The notes beneath the pieces were generated by a model. That model worked only from the letters and a program-made list of their open reading frames with translations. It made no database searches and had not been told where the DNA came from. Shown here piece after piece: positions 36,494-46,906 of a DNA stretch of 64,000 nt. Within the stretch, counting starts at the first letter, position 1. Every line of letters starts with the position of its first letter. This DNA comes from Gluconacetobacter tumulisoli (GTDB taxonomy: Bacteria > Pseudomonadota > Alphaproteobacteria > Acetobacterales > Acetobacteraceae): NCBI RefSeq assembly GCF_014174155.1, contig NZ_JABEQM010000010.1:1-64000 (forward strand), written 5' to 3'. The position numbers and the translations under genes are program-made.

Positions 36494-39187
36494 ATGCTGA
36501 ACAAGTCTTTCTCGCCCGGCGAGATCGAACCGACATTATACGCGCTCTGGGAACGGAAAGGCGCGTTCGCCGCCGATCCCGGCAGCGACGCCAAGCCCTA
36601 CACGATCATGATCCCGCCTCCCAACGTGACGGGCACGCTGCATGTCGGCCACGCGCTGACCATGACGTTGCAGGACACGCTGATCCGCTGGCGGCGCATG
36701 CAGGGGCGCGACACCCTGTGGCAGCCGGGCACGGACCACGCCGGGATCGCGACCCAGATGGTGGTCGAGCGGACGTTGCAGAAGGAAGGCACCACCCGCC
36801 AGGCGATGGGTCGCGAGGCGTTCGAGCAGCGCGTATGGCAGTGGAAGGCGGAATCGGGCGGCGGCATCACGACGCAGCTGCGCCGGCTGGGGGCCTCGCT
36901 GGACTGGCCGCGCGAACGCTTCACCATGGATGACGGCCTGTCGCAGGCCGTGCGCGAGGTCTTCGTCACCCTGTATCGCCAGGGCCTGATCTATCGGGAC
37001 CGGCGGCTGGTGAACTGGGACCCGGCCTTCCGGTCCGCGATTTCGGACCTGGAGGTGGAGAATCGCGAAATCCAGGGCAACCTGTGGTACATCCGCTATC
37101 CCGTCGAGGGGGAGCCGGGCCGCACCATCACCGTGGCGACCACCCGGCCTGAGACGATGCTGGGCGACATGGCGGTTGCCGTGCATCCCGATGACGAACG
37201 GTATGCCGACCTGGTCGGCCGGTCGCTGGTCCTGCCGCTGACGGGCCGGCGCATCCCCGTCGTCGCGGACATGCATTCGGACCCTGAAAAGGGCAGCGGC
37301 GCGGTCAAGATCACGCCCGCGCACGATTTCAACGATTTCGAGGTCGGACGTCGCCACAAGCTGGCGATGCCCAGCGTGCTGGACGCCGATGCCCGCATCA
37401 CCCTGGCCGAGATCGAGGGAGACCTGCGCGCCGAGGACGGGCTGGCCGATCCGCAGTTCGTCCGGGGGCTGGACGGCCTGCCGCGAGACCAGGCCCGCAA
37501 GACCATGGTCGAGGAACTGGAACGCCTGGGCTGGCTGGAGAAGATCGAACCGCATCGTAACCAGGTCCCCCATGCCGAGCGGAGCGGCGCCGTCGTCGAA
37601 CCCCGCCTGACCACGCAATGGTATTGCGATGCCGCGACCCTGGCCGGCCCGGCGATCGCGGCGGTGGAGACCGGCCGCGTCCAGTTCGTGCCGCAGCAGT
37701 GGGAAAACACGTTCTTCGCCTGGATGCGCGAGATCCAGCCGTGGTGTATCAGCCGGCAGCTCTGGTGGGGACACCGGATTCCGGCCTGGTACGGCCCGGA
37801 CGGACATGTCTTCGTGGCGCAGGACGAGGCCGAGGCGCAGGTGCAGGCCCGCGCGCAATACGGCCGCGACGAGGTCCTGACCCGCGACGAGGACGTGCTG
37901 GACACGTGGTTTTCCTCGGCCCTCTGGCCGTTTTCCACGCTGGGTTGGCCCGACCGCACGGCGGATCTGGCGCGCTACTACCCGACCGACGTGCTGGTGA
38001 CGGGATTCGACATCATCTTCTTCTGGGTAGCCCGGATGATGATGATGGGCCTGCATTTCATGGACGACGTGCCGTTCCGCACCGTCTTCATCCACGGGCT
38101 GGTCCGCGATGAGCGCGGCCAGAAGATGTCCAAGAGCAAGGGCAACGGCATCGATCCGCTGGAGATGATCGACCAGTACGGCGCCGACGCCATGCGCTTT
38201 ACGGTCTGCGCGCTGACCGGCCTGGGCCGCGACGTCAAGCTGGGGCAGAAGCGGATCGAGGAACATCGCTCCTTCGTCACCAAGATCTGGAACGCCGCGC
38301 GGTTCTGCGAGATGAACGGGGTGAAGTCGGTGGACGGCTTCCGCCCCCAGGACGCGACCTCGGCGCTCGGCCGCTGGATCCTGGACGAGGCCGCGCGTGC
38401 GACGGTCGAGGCCGACGCGGCGCTGGAGGCGTTCCGGTTCGATGAATATGCGGCGACCTGCTACCGCTTCGTCTGGAACTGCTTTTGCGACTGGTTCCTG
38501 GAGTTCGCCAAGCCGGTCTTCAACGGGGATGACGCGGCCCAGGCGGCGGAAATCCGCGCGGTCGCGGCCCATGTGCTGGGCGTGATCCTGCGGATCCTGC
38601 AGCCGGTGATGCCGTTCGTCACCGACGACCTGTGGGCGCAGTTCGGGTTCGGCGCGCCCGGCAGCCTGATGACCACCGCATGGCCCGAAGCCGTCCGCCC
38701 GGAGGGCGCCGGGGAGGCCGCCGCCGAACTGGACTGGGTCGTGCGGTTCATCTCCGCGATTCGTACCGTGCGGGCCGAAATGAACGTGCCGCCGTCGCGC
38801 ATGGCACCCGTGCTGCTGCGTGACGCCGCCCTGGAGACGGTGGAACGGGCCGGGCGCTGGGCCGAGGCGATCGGCCGCATGGCCCGCGTGTCCGAAGTCA
38901 CGGTGCTGGCGGACGACATGCCGCAGGGCGCGGCGCAGCTGGTGGTGGACGAGGCGACGCTGGTCATTCCGCTGGCCGGGATCATCGATTTGTCGCAGGA
39001 ACGCCAGCGCCTGGAAAAGGAGCGCCGGAAGATCGACGACGAAATCGCGAAGGTCGAGCGCAAGCTGGGCAATGCGGATTTCATCGCGCGCGCCAAGCCG
39101 GAGGTCGTCGAGGAAAATCGCGACCGCCTGGCCCAGCAGCAGGGCGAGCGCGCCCGGCTGGACGCGGCCCTGGCCCGGATTGCCTGA
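36494..39187 (+). CDS. valS: Valyl-tRNA synthetase
   Basis: 897-aa class I aminoacyl-tRNA synthetase. The HIGH motif is PNVTGTLHVGHAL (about 43-55, HVGH), and KMSKS lies in GQKMSKSKGNGIDPLEM (about 547). The editing domain lies between them (TTRPETMLGDMAVAVHP). The anticodon-binding domain and the C-terminal coiled coil (LEKERRKIDDEIAKVERKL, about 840-897) close the protein. The ATG at 36494 is chosen because upstream sequence overlaps the end of tolC and is not conserved. Confidence 0.97.
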   Translation: MLNKSFSPGEIEPTLYALWERKGAFAADPGSDAKPYTIMIPPPNVTGTLHVGHALTMTLQDTLIRWRRMQGRDTLWQPGTDHAGIATQMVVERTLQKEGTTRQAMGREAFEQRVWQWKAESGGGITTQLRRLGASLDWPRERFTMDDGLSQAVREVFVTLYRQGLIYRDRRLVNWDPAFRSAISDLEVENREIQGNLWYIRYPVEGEPGRTITVATTRPETMLGDMAVAVHPDDERYADLVGRSLVLPLTGRRIPVVADMHSDPEKGSGAVKITPAHDFNDFEVGRRHKLAMPSVLDADARITLAEIEGDLRAEDGLADPQFVRGLDGLPRDQARKTMVEELERLGWLEKIEPHRNQVPHAERSGAVVEPRLTTQWYCDAATLAGPAIAAVETGRVQFVPQQWENTFFAWMREIQPWCISRQLWWGHRIPAWYGPDGHVFVAQDEAEAQVQARAQYGRDEVLTRDEDVLDTWFSSALWPFSTLGWPDRTADLARYYPTDVLVTGFDIIFFWVARMMMMGLHFMDDVPFRTVFIHGLVRDERGQKMSKSKGNGIDPLEMIDQYGADAMRFTVCALTGLGRDVKLGQKRIEEHRSFVTKIWNAARFCEMNGVKSVDGFRPQDATSALGRWILDEAARATVEADAALEAFRFDEYAATCYRFVWNCFCDWFLEFAKPVFNGDDAAQAAEIRAVAAHVLGVILRILQPVMPFVTDDLWAQFGFGAPGSLMTTAWPEAVRPEGAGEAAAELDWVVRFISAIRTVRAEMNVPPSRMAPVLLRDAALETVERAGRWAEAIGRMARVSEVTVLADDMPQGAAQLVVDEATLVIPLAGIIDLSQERQRLEKERRKIDDEIAKVERKLGNADFIARAKPEVVEENRDRLAQQQGERARLDAALARIA

Positions 39188-39288
39188 TCAGGACGGGTCG
39201 CGCGCTCGTCACCATCACTTCTCTTTCAATCCGGTGCGCTCCGTCACATGTTGATGGACGGGCCGGATGATCGGGACGGGGGATTCGC

Positions 39289-39861
39289 ATGACCGACCAT
39301 ATGACACAGGGCGCGTCCCGCCGGGATGTCGCCTATCTTGGCGGGGGATGTTTCTGGTGCATCGAAGCGATGCTCCGGGAATTGTCGGGCGTGCTGGACC
39401 TGGCGCCGGGATATGCCGGCGGCATCCGGCCGGATCCGACATATGAAGAGGTCTGCACCGGCCGGACGGGCCATGCCGAAATCGTCCGGGTCGGCTTCGA
39501 TCCGGACATCCTGCCCTATGCGGACCTTCTGCGGATCTTCTTCACCCTGCATGACCCGACGACGCCGGATCGGCAGGGCGCGGATGTCGGCACCCAGTAT
39601 CGTTCGGTGATCTTCTGCGCGAATGCGGAGCAGGAACGCGCCGCCCGCGCCGTCCGTGACGAGATCGCGGCATCCGGCCTGTGGCCCGACCCGATCGTCA
39701 CCGAAATCCGTCCGCTGGAACGGTTCTACGAGGCCGAGCCCTATCATCACGATTATTTCGCCAAACATCCGGAACGCGGCTATTGCGTCGCCGTGATCTC
39801 GCCGAAGGTCGCGAAGGTGCGGCGCCTGTTCCATGACCGGCTGGCACTGGCGCGCCGGTAA
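39289..39861 (+). CDS. msrA: Peptide-methionine (S)-S-oxide reductase MsrA
   Basis: 190-aa repair enzyme reducing Met-S-oxide in proteins. The active site is GGCFWCIEA (Cys about 21, GCFWC). Further signatures are GYAGG, GHAEIVRV and HDPTTPDRQGADVGTQYRS, where the Gln/Tyr recognise substrate. The C-terminal resolving Cys is in GYCVAVISPK. Single-domain type. It converges on the ABC ATPase gene with 19 bp between them. Confidence 0.96.
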   Translation: MTDHMTQGASRRDVAYLGGGCFWCIEAMLRELSGVLDLAPGYAGGIRPDPTYEEVCTGRTGHAEIVRVGFDPDILPYADLLRIFFTLHDPTTPDRQGADVGTQYRSVIFCANAEQERAARAVRDEIAASGLWPDPIVTEIRPLERFYEAEPYHHDYFAKHPERGYCVAVISPKVAKVRRLFHDRLALARR

Positions 39862-39880
39862 CAGGCATGACGGGCCGTCT

Positions 39881-41227
39881 CTACGAGGGTTCTTCGTCCA
39901 GGAACAACTGGTCGGCTTCCTCGTCGAAATCGAACAATTCGGCGTAGCGCGCCCAGCCGATCAGCGTCTGCAGGGTCTGCTTGGCGTAATCGGGGGACAT
40001 GCTGTCCTCCAGTTCGTCGCGGAAGCGCTCGGCACTGGCGCGGTGGTTCGGTCGTTCGTCCAGGACCGAGCGGATCGTGCGGACCAGCGGAATATTGTGC
40101 AGCAGGCTGTGCCACAGGATGTGCTTGCGCTCGTCATGGGCGCTCTGGACGAAGCGGGCGCCTTCCTGCGTCAGGATGATGTCCCCGTCTTCCAGTTCGG
40201 CGAATTCCAGAAGTTGCAGGGATTCGCCCAGCGGGAACAAATCGTCCAGTTCCAGTTGCAGCCGCGATGCCAGCAGCGGCAGGTCCGCTCGGCCGTCCAG
40301 CGGGTCGGCGGCCAGGGTTTCCATCATGCCCACCATCGTATTGATCGGCAGGGGCGGCAGGGCGATCTGGACGGACGGGGGTGGCAGGGGGCCCTCCTCG
40401 CCGGGCAGTTCGGCCTCGGAGACGATCGGCGCGCGGCGGGTCATCAGCGCGTAGATCCGGTCCACCAATTGCCGGAAGGCCGGATCTTCGCGATTGCGGG
40501 GATGGGCGAACGGCACCGACAATTCATGCGCCACCCGCCCCGGATTGGATGAAAAGACGAGAATGCGGTCGCACATCAACACCGCTTCCTCGATGTTATG
40601 CGTCACCAGCAGCACCGATTTGATCGGTAGCCGGCGCTCGGCCCATAATTCGATCAGGTCGGTGCGCAGGTTTTCCGCCGTCAGCACGTCCAGTGCCGAG
40701 AACGGTTCGTCCATCAGCAGCAGATCGGGATGCACGACCAGTGCGCGCGCCAGGCCGACGCGCTGGCGCATGCCGCCCGACAATTCCTTGGGATAGGCGT
40801 TTTCGTATCCGCCCAGGCCGATCAGGTCGATGGCGTTTTCGGCCAGTTGCTCGCGCTCGGCCGCCGGCACGCCCTTTGCCTCCAGTCCCAGTTCGACATT
40901 CTTCTGCACCGTCAGCCATGGGAACAGCGCGAAGGACTGGAAGACCATCGCAATGCCGGGGACGGGTCCGTCCAGTTCGCGCCCCTTCCACAGCACCTGG
41001 CCCGACGTCGGCGGCAGCAGGCCGGCGATGATGCGCAGCAGGGTGGATTTTCCGGACCCCGAACGTCCCAGCAGTCCCACGATCTCGCCGGACCGCAGCG
41101 TCAGGTGCACGTCGTCCAGCACGACCAGGTCGGCGGCGCTTTCCTTATGATAAGCCTGCCGGCAGCCGACGATCCGGATCAGTTCGTCATGCGTGGGGTC
41201 GGGGGACGCGGCGGCAGGCAGGGTCAT
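39881..41227 (-). CDS. ABC transporter ATPase with AAA-associated C-terminal domain
   Basis: 448-aa protein. N-terminal ATPase of the nitrate/sulfonate/taurine class: Walker A GRSGSGKST (54-62), FQSFALFPWL (Q loop), LSGGMRQRVGLARAL (signature), LLLMDEPFSALD (Walker B), VTHNIEEAV (H loop). A C-terminal domain of about 150 residues (300-448, ending FDEEADQLFLDEEPS) matches the AAA-associated C-terminal family. It follows the permease gene by 11 bp; no substrate-binding protein gene is adjacent. The substrate cannot be told. Confidence 0.9.
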   Translation of the reverse strand: MTLPAAASPDPTHDELIRIVGCRQAYHKESAADLVVLDDVHLTLRSGEIVGLLGRSGSGKSTLLRIIAGLLPPTSGQVLWKGRELDGPVPGIAMVFQSFALFPWLTVQKNVELGLEAKGVPAAEREQLAENAIDLIGLGGYENAYPKELSGGMRQRVGLARALVVHPDLLLMDEPFSALDVLTAENLRTDLIELWAERRLPIKSVLLVTHNIEEAVLMCDRILVFSSNPGRVAHELSVPFAHPRNREDPAFRQLVDRIYALMTRRAPIVSEAELPGEEGPLPPPSVQIALPPLPINTMVGMMETLAADPLDGRADLPLLASRLQLELDDLFPLGESLQLLEFAELEDGDIILTQEGARFVQSAHDERKHILWHSLLHNIPLVRTIRSVLDERPNHRASAERFRDELEDSMSPDYAKQTLQTLIGWARYAELFDFDEEADQLFLDEEPS

Positions 41228-41238
41228 CGCTCGGGGCC

Positions 41239-42966
41239 TCAGCTGAAGGTGAAATGACGGCGGGCATATTCGGCAAGCGGGCGCCAGACCGCGCGATTGA
41301 ACAGCAGGACGAAGGCGGCCATGATGGTCATGCCCAGCCCGACATGCGCGGTATCGCCGCGAAGGGTGGCGTGGGCGATGTAGGCGCCCAGCCCGTGGGC
41401 CCCCAGATGGACGTCGCCCCAGTTCGCGACCTCGGCGGCGATGGCGGCGTTCCAGGCGCCCCCGGAGGCCGCGATCGCGCCGGTGATGTAATAGGGAACG
41501 ATCCCGGGCAGGATGACCCTGACCCACCACAGGCGGCCGCCGACATGCAGGCTGCGCGCGACCTCCAGCAGGTCGGCGGGATAGGACGCGGCCCCGGCCA
41601 CGACGTTGAACAGGATGTACCACTGCGTCCCCAGGATCATTAGGGGGGTCAGCCAGATGTCGCTGGCCAGGTGGAAATGAACGATGAACACCACGAAGAT
41701 CGGGAAGAACAGATTGGCGGGAAAGGCCGCCATGAACTGCGCCACGAATTGGGTGCGACGCGCCCGTACGGCGTCCAGTCCCAGCCACACCCCCGCCGGT
41801 ACCCAGATCAGCGAGGCCAGCAGCACCATCGCGATCACCCGGACCAGGGTCAGGCCGCCCAGGGCGACGACATGCCCGATCTCGGCCAGCGAGAACGCGG
41901 CATGGGCATATTGCCAGACCTGCCAGGCCGCGACGGCGCAGAATCCGGCCAGCAGCGCCGTCCACCCCGCGTCCTTCACGCGTTCGGGTACCCGGACCTT
42001 GTGGCGCGCATCTGACGGACGCCGGCCCAGCGGCAGCCCGCCGATTGCCGTCAGCCCGTTGCCGATCGAATCTGTCACCCGCCGCAGCAGGGCGGTGCGG
42101 CGCAGCAGCACCAGCATCCAGGGATCGCCGGCCGGCCGCGCGTCGATTGTCGCGGTGGCGAAGCGCGCCGACCACGCGACGAGGGGACGGAAGACCAGCT
42201 GGTCGTATCCCAGGATGACGACCAGCATCGTGACGATGGCATACAGCACCGCCCAAAGGTCGCGCTGGGCGATGGCGGTGCCGACATACGACCCGATGCC
42301 GGGCAGAAGGACGTCGGTGTTCCCGACGGTGATCGTCTCGGAATACACCACCATGAACCAGCCGCCGGACATCGAGATCATGGCGTTCCACACCAGCCCG
42401 GGCACCGCGAACGGGACCTCCAGCCGCCAGAATTTCTGCCAGGACGTCAGACGGAACCCGCGCGCGACCTCATCGAGGTCCGGCGGGATGCTGCGCAGGG
42501 ACTGATACATGCTGAAGGCCATGTTCCAGGCCTGGCTGGTGAAGATCGTGAAGATCGCCGCCAGTTCGGCCCCCATGACCTGCCCGGGAAACAGTCCCAT
42601 GAAGAACACGACGGTAAAGGTCAGGAACCCCAGGATCGGAACGGATTGCAGCACGTCCAGGACCGGGACCAGGATCAGGCCCGCACGGCGGCTCTTGGCC
42701 GCCCACACGGCGTAGGTGAAGGTGAACAGCAGGGACGCCATCAGGGCCGCGAACATCCGCAGCGTCGTCCGCACGGCATATCCGGGCAGCCAGGACGGGT
42801 CCAGATGGATCGTCGCCGCGTTGGGCGCGGACAGCGGCGCGAGCATGTGGCGCCCGGCCGAGGCCAGCAGGACGGCGAGCCCCAGGATGCACAGCAGGGC
42901 CGCGAGGTCGAACAGGTTGGGACGGCCCTGGCGGGATGGATGGGCGGGGAGCGTGCTCGCCGTCAT
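41239..42966 (-). CDS. ABC transporter permease, two fused membrane domains
   Basis: 575-aa protein made of two BPD (binding-protein-dependent) permease modules. Each contains the EAA-type loop where the ATPase docks: DEVARGFRLTSWQKFWRLEVP (split, about 195-215) in the first and LEVARSLHVGGRLWWVRVILPG (split, about 475-495) in the second. About 12 TM segments are visible. Such fusions are known for NitT/TauT-type systems. The ATG at 42966 starts MTASTLPAHP. It and the ATPase form a two-gene operon downstream of dut. No periplasmic binding protein is nearby. Confidence 0.9.
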   Translation of the reverse strand: MTASTLPAHPSRQGRPNLFDLAALLCILGLAVLLASAGRHMLAPLSAPNAATIHLDPSWLPGYAVRTTLRMFAALMASLLFTFTYAVWAAKSRRAGLILVPVLDVLQSVPILGFLTFTVVFFMGLFPGQVMGAELAAIFTIFTSQAWNMAFSMYQSLRSIPPDLDEVARGFRLTSWQKFWRLEVPFAVPGLVWNAMISMSGGWFMVVYSETITVGNTDVLLPGIGSYVGTAIAQRDLWAVLYAIVTMLVVILGYDQLVFRPLVAWSARFATATIDARPAGDPWMLVLLRRTALLRRVTDSIGNGLTAIGGLPLGRRPSDARHKVRVPERVKDAGWTALLAGFCAVAAWQVWQYAHAAFSLAEIGHVVALGGLTLVRVIAMVLLASLIWVPAGVWLGLDAVRARRTQFVAQFMAAFPANLFFPIFVVFIVHFHLASDIWLTPLMILGTQWYILFNVVAGAASYPADLLEVARSLHVGGRLWWVRVILPGIVPYYITGAIAASGGAWNAAIAAEVANWGDVHLGAHGLGAYIAHATLRGDTAHVGLGMTIMAAFVLLFNRAVWRPLAEYARRHFTFS

Positions 42967-43006
42967 GAACCTACTTTCCTGTCCTGCCGAAGGCGTGCGC
43001 CTGTCC

Positions 43007-43477
43007 TCAGGCTGCGGGGGCGGCCGTTCCCGTGCTGCCGAATCCGCCGCCGGCGCGGGTGGTTTCGTCCAGTGTCCCGACCTCGCGCCAGTCGGCGCGA
43101 ACGACGGGTGCCAGGACACCCTGGGCGATCCGCATGCCGCGATCGACCGTCACTGCCTCGGTGCCGGTGTTCAGCAGGATGATGCCGATTTCCCCGCGAT
43201 AGTCCTCGTCGATCGTGCCGGGGCTGTTGGGCAGGGTGATCCCGTGCTTCAGCGCCAGGCCGGAGCGCGGGCGGATCTGCAGTTCATATCCCGCCGGCAG
43301 GGCGATGCACAGGCCGGTCGGGATCAGGACCCGGGCGCCGGGGGCGACAATGACGGGGGAGGCGACCGCCGCCAGGAAATCCATGCCCGCCGCGCCCGCC
43401 GTCGCATAGGTCGGCAGGGGCAGGCCCTCGGCGTGGGCGAGGCGTCGAACGGCGACTGGAACGGTGGGGGCGGTCAT
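43007..43477 (-). CDS. dut: Deoxyuridine 5'-triphosphate nucleotidohydrolase (dUTPase)
   Basis: 156-aa trimeric enzyme cleaving dUTP to dUMP and pyrophosphate. Five family motifs are visible: [14 protein letters not shown] (I), [13 protein letters not shown] (II), [17 protein letters not shown] (III), [13 protein letters not shown] (IV) and AGGGFGSTG (V). The ATG at 43477 overlaps the coaBC stop as ATGA. It ends a ubiE-coaBC-dut operon. Confidence 0.96.
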   Translation of the reverse strand: MTAPTVPVAVRRLAHAEGLPLPTYATAGAAGMDFLAAVASPVIVAPGARVLIPTGLCIALPAGYELQIRPRSGLALKHGITLPNSPGTIDEDYRGEIGIILLNTGTEAVTVDRGMRIAQGVLAPVVRADWREVGTLDETTRAGGGFGSTGTAAPAA

Positions 43478-44721
43478 GGAGGACTCCGGTCGGGGGAAAA
43501 GAATTCGGCGATCCGCTGCGCCAGGCGCCGTGCCACGGCCTCCTTCGCCAGCCTGGGCCAGCGTTCGGACCCGTCGGCGGTCATCAGGACGATCTCGTTT
43601 TCCGCGCCGCCCATGATACCCGTTTCCGGCCGCACGTCGTTCGCGACGATCCAGTCGCATCCCTTCGCCACGCGCTTCGCCGCCGCGTACCGCTCCAGGT
43701 CGTGGGTTTCGGCCGCGAAGCCGACCACCAGAGCCGGGCGTGCCGGCCCTGGGGCGCCAAGCTGCGCCAGGATGTCCGGATTGGGGGCCAGGGTCAGGAC
43801 GGGGGCGGCGGCCCCCGGGCCCTTCTTCATCTTGCGGTCGGTGCTGTTGGCGACGTGCCAGTCGGCGACGGCGGCGGTGCAGACGGCGATGTCGCAGGGC
43901 AGCGCGGCCTGACACGCCGCCAGCATCTGGGCGGCGGTTTCGACCCGTCGCACGTCGGCGCCGGGTGGCGGCGGCAGATCCGCCGGACCGCTGACCAGGG
44001 TGACGCGTGCCCCGTGGGCGGCCAGGGCGGCAGCGATGGCATAGCCCTGGCGGCCGGACGAGCGGTTGGCCAGGTAACGGACCGGGTCGATCGGCTCGAA
44101 CGTCGGCCCGGCGGTGACCAGGGCATGCCGCCCGACGAGCGACGGCAGGGCTTCGGCGCGATGTTCCAGATGGCGGAAGATCGCCTCGGCGAGGACGGGT
44201 GGTTCGGCCAGGCGTCCGGGGCCGGTCTCGTTGCAGGCCATCAGGCCGACCTCCGGCCCCACGACCGATACCCCGCGGGCGCGCAGAGTCGCCATGTTGG
44301 CTTGCGTCGCCGGATGGTCCCACATCCGCACGTTCATCGCCGGCGCGACCATGACCGGCTTGTCGGTCGCCAGCAGCACCGTGGTCGCCAGATCGTCGGC
44401 GATGCCGGCCGCCATCCGCGCCAGGATATCCGCCGTCGCGGGACACACCACCAGAAGGTCGCAGGAGCGCGACAGGATGATATGACCCATCTCGCTCTCA
44501 TCGGTCAGGGAAAACAGGTCCGAGAAGACGCGTTCGCCCGTCAGGGCCTGGAGGCTGAGCGGGGTGACGAAATACGCGCCGGCCCCCGTCAGCACCACCC
44601 GCACGCGCACGCCCCGCGTCGTCAGCAGGCGGATCAGTTCCAGGCTCTTGTAGGCCGCGATGCCCCCGCAGACGATCAGCAGGACCGACCGCCCGTCGGG
44701 TGCGGGGGCGTGCGGCGTCAC
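43474..44721 (-). CDS. coaBC: Bifunctional phosphopantothenoylcysteine decarboxylase/synthetase CoaBC
   Basis: 415-aa bifunctional enzyme of coenzyme A synthesis. The N-terminal CoaC flavoprotein domain (about 1-185) contains [13 protein letters not shown], the catalytic His in a LTGAGAYFV / SEMGHI region and [12 protein letters not shown]. The CoaB domain (about 195-400) has [22 protein letters not shown]. No ATG precedes the conserved start, so GTG at 44721 is chosen, 2 bp after the ubiE stop. The stop overlaps dut. Confidence 0.95.
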   Translation of the reverse strand: MTPHAPAPDGRSVLLIVCGGIAAYKSLELIRLLTTRGVRVRVVLTGAGAYFVTPLSLQALTGERVFSDLFSLTDESEMGHIILSRSCDLLVVCPATADILARMAAGIADDLATTVLLATDKPVMVAPAMNVRMWDHPATQANMATLRARGVSVVGPEVGLMACNETGPGRLAEPPVLAEAIFRHLEHRAEALPSLVGRHALVTAGPTFEPIDPVRYLANRSSGRQGYAIAAALAAHGARVTLVSGPADLPPPPGADVRRVETAAQMLAACQAALPCDIAVCTAAVADWHVANSTDRKMKKGPGAAAPVLTLAPNPDILAQLGAPGPARPALVVGFAAETHDLERYAAAKRVAKGCDWIVANDVRPETGIMGGAENEIVLMTADGSERWPRLAKEAVARRLAQRIAEFFSPDRSPP

Positions 44722-44723
44722 GG

Positions 44724-45518
44724 TCAGATCCGCCAGCCCGAATGGATGGCCGCGATCCCGCCCGACAGGTTGCGGTAGGTGACATGTTCCAGTCCGGCGT
44801 CGCGCATCATGCCGGCCAGGGTGTCCTGGTCGGGGAACATGCGGATGCTTTCGGCCAGGTACTGGTAGCTTTCGCGATCGCCGGCGATCGCGGCCCCCAT
44901 CCGGGGCAGGACCTGGAACGACCAGGCGTCGTAGACCGACGACAGCGCCGCCACCTGCACGCGGGAGAATTCGAGGCAGAGGAACCGCCCGCCCGGCCGC
45001 AGGACGCGCCGGGCTTCGCGCAGGACGGCGTCCTTGTCGGTGCAATTGCGCAGGCCGAATGCGATGGACACCCGGTCGACGGAGCGGTCGGGCAGGGGGA
45101 TCGCCTCGGCGTCCACCACGGCGAAGCGCAGGCTGGAAATCAGGCCCCGCTCCAGCGCGCGGTTGCGACCGACGGCAAGCATGTTGGCGTTGATGTCCGA
45201 CAGGATCGCCTGTCCGCCGCCCGCCCGCAACCATCCGAAGGAAATGTCGCCCGTCCCGCCGGCCAGGTCCAGAAGGGTCAGGTCCGGATGGGCGCCCAGT
45301 TCGGTGATGAAGATCTTCTTCCAGGCCCGGTGGATGCCCAGGGACATGACATCGTTCATGATGTCGTACCGCGTGGCCACGCTGTCGAAGACGGCGCGGA
45401 CCATCGGTTTCTTCTCGGAGATCGGGACGTCGCGGAATCCGAAATCGGTGGTGTCCGCGTCGGCGGAGCGGGGCATTGCGGGGTCCGCAAACGGGGGCTG
45501 GATGGTATTGTCGGTCAT
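44724..45518 (-). CDS. ubiE: Ubiquinone/menaquinone biosynthesis C-methyltransferase UbiE
   Basis: 264-aa SAM-dependent methyltransferase adding the ring C-methyl in quinone synthesis. Signatures: [19 protein letters not shown], the SAM motif [13 protein letters not shown] and AFGLRNCTD, followed by EFSR. N-terminal extension of about 25 residues. It leads ubiE-coaBC-dut and is divergent from mutM by 29 bp. ubiB, often found after ubiE in this class, is absent. Confidence 0.96.
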   Translation of the reverse strand: MTDNTIQPPFADPAMPRSADADTTDFGFRDVPISEKKPMVRAVFDSVATRYDIMNDVMSLGIHRAWKKIFITELGAHPDLTLLDLAGGTGDISFGWLRAGGGQAILSDINANMLAVGRNRALERGLISSLRFAVVDAEAIPLPDRSVDRVSIAFGLRNCTDKDAVLREARRVLRPGGRFLCLEFSRVQVAALSSVYDAWSFQVLPRMGAAIAGDRESYQYLAESIRMFPDQDTLAGMMRDAGLEHVTYRNLSGGIAAIHSGWRI

Positions 45519-45547
45519 GGAACAGGGATATAACCTCAGATCCGGTC

Positions 45548-46444
45548 ATGCCGGAACTCCCTGAAGTCGAAACAGTGATGCGCGGGATGCGATTGCGTCT
45601 CGAAGGCCAGGTCATCGCGCGGGCGGCCGTCCGGCGGGACGGGCTGCGTTTCCCGTTCCCCGAACGTCTGGCGGAACGCCTAGCCGGTGCCAGGATCGTG
45701 GATTTCCGGCGTCGGGCCAAATACATCCTGATGCGGCTGGACAGCGGGGAAACCATGCTGCTGCATCTGGGCATGTCCGGGCGGGTGCTGCTGTTGGGGC
45801 CGGAAGACGTCAGACCGGGGGACGACCCGGCGGCGACGCGGCACGAGCATCTGTCCTTCGAGACGGTGGGTGGGGCGCGATTCGGCCTGATCGACCCCCG
45901 GCGCTTCGGCGTCGTCGACCTGATGCCGACGGAGGACGAGGACCGGCACCGCCTGCTGGCGCGACTCGGTCCCGAACCCCTGGGCAACCGGTTTTCGCAG
46001 CGCTGGCTGCATCAGGTCATGGCCGGGCGCCGGACGTCGATCAAGGCTGCGCTGCTGGACCAGGCCGTCGTGGCGGGCCTGGGCAACATCTACGTGTCCG
46101 AAGCCCTGTTCCGCGCCTCGATCCACCCCCAGCGCCTGGCCTGCACCCTGGACGAGCGGGAGGAGGCGGCGCTGATCCGTGGAATTCGCACCGTCCTGCG
46201 CGAAGCGATCGCGGCAGGGGGGTCAAGCCTGCGCGATTATGTCCAGCCGGATGGGGAGCTGGGCTACTTCCAACATGCCTGGCGCGTCTACGGCAGGGCG
46301 GGAGAGGGATGCCCGGATTGTCCGGGCGGCGCGGCCTGCGCGGGCGTGGTCCGGATCGTCCAGGCGGGACGGTCGACATTCTTCTGCCCCCGGTCCCAGA
46401 TCCTGGACACGGCCCGGGATGCGGTCGTCGCCGGCCCTGAATGA
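45548..46444 (+). CDS. mutM: Formamidopyrimidine-DNA glycosylase MutM (Fpg), zinc site altered
   Basis: 298-aa base-excision repair glycosylase/lyase removing 8-oxoguanine. The N-terminus [10 protein letters not shown] carries catalytic Pro2 and Glu3; the helix-two-turn-helix ([12 protein letters not shown]) and Lys in KYILMRL are typical. The C-terminal zinc finger is unusual: CPDC is present, but the last pair reads CPRS (Ser, codon 46394-46396) instead of CPxC, with an inserted GGAACAG that brings an extra Cys. Zinc binding may use a different ligand set. Confidence 0.93.
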   Translation: MPELPEVETVMRGMRLRLEGQVIARAAVRRDGLRFPFPERLAERLAGARIVDFRRRAKYILMRLDSGETMLLHLGMSGRVLLLGPEDVRPGDDPAATRHEHLSFETVGGARFGLIDPRRFGVVDLMPTEDEDRHRLLARLGPEPLGNRFSQRWLHQVMAGRRTSIKAALLDQAVVAGLGNIYVSEALFRASIHPQRLACTLDEREEAALIRGIRTVLREAIAAGGSSLRDYVQPDGELGYFQHAWRVYGRAGEGCPDCPGGAACAGVVRIVQAGRSTFFCPRSQILDTARDAVVAGPE

Positions 46445-46464
46445 CTGTTCCGCGAAGACTTGTC

Positions 46465-46493
46465 TTGACGAGGGATGGAGCCTTGGACTAGAT
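46465..46493 (+). promoter_or_regulatory. Sigma-70 type promoter of rpsT
   Basis: CTTGACG with TTGACG at 46465-46470, exactly 17 bp spacer, CTAGAT at 46488-46493. This is close to the alphaproteobacterial housekeeping consensus CTTGAC-N17-CTATAT. A start near 46500 would leave a leader of about 68 nt before rpsT. Confidence 0.6.
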
Positions 46494-46567
46494 CGCCACC
46501 CTGATCTGGATGTCCGCACATGTCAGGCGGCGGACCTCGTAACCTGATTTATGCTGAACTGAGAACG

Positions 46568-46837
46568 ATGGCCAATACCGCATCCGCGCGCAAGCGCATC
46601 CGACAGAACGAGCGCCGGAACGCGCGCAACACGGCGCGCGTCTCGCGCATGCGCACCTTCATCAAGAAGGTCGAGGCCGCGATCGCGACCGGCAACAAGG
46701 AACAGGCGGCCGACGCGCTGCGCGCGGCCCAGCCGGAAATGCAGCGTGCGTCGGGCAAGGGCGTCATCCACGCCAACACCGTGGCGCGCAAGATTTCCCG
46801 CCTGTCCGCCCGGATCAAGGCGATCGCCGCAGCGTGA
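46568..46837 (+). CDS. rpsT: 30S ribosomal protein S20
   Basis: 89-aa ribosomal protein bS20. The basic N-terminus [20 protein letters not shown] and [17 protein letters not shown] are the family pattern. The ATG at 46568 is the universal MANx start; the 16 residues upstream in the same frame are not conserved. It is followed by a strong terminator and then dnaA. Confidence 0.97.
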   Translation: MANTASARKRIRQNERRNARNTARVSRMRTFIKKVEAAIATGNKEQAADALRAAQPEMQRASGKGVIHANTVARKISRLSARIKAIAAA

Positions 46838-46906
46838 TCGACTGATGATCCGGTATTATTTTCCGCACGGAAAGTAATGGATTTACGGATAGTAAAAAAC
46901 TAGCAG

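Noticed and set aside
36536-38572. A 678-codon minus-strand frame inside valS
   Set aside because: Complete shadow of valS, with no motif support and no plausible ribosome site.
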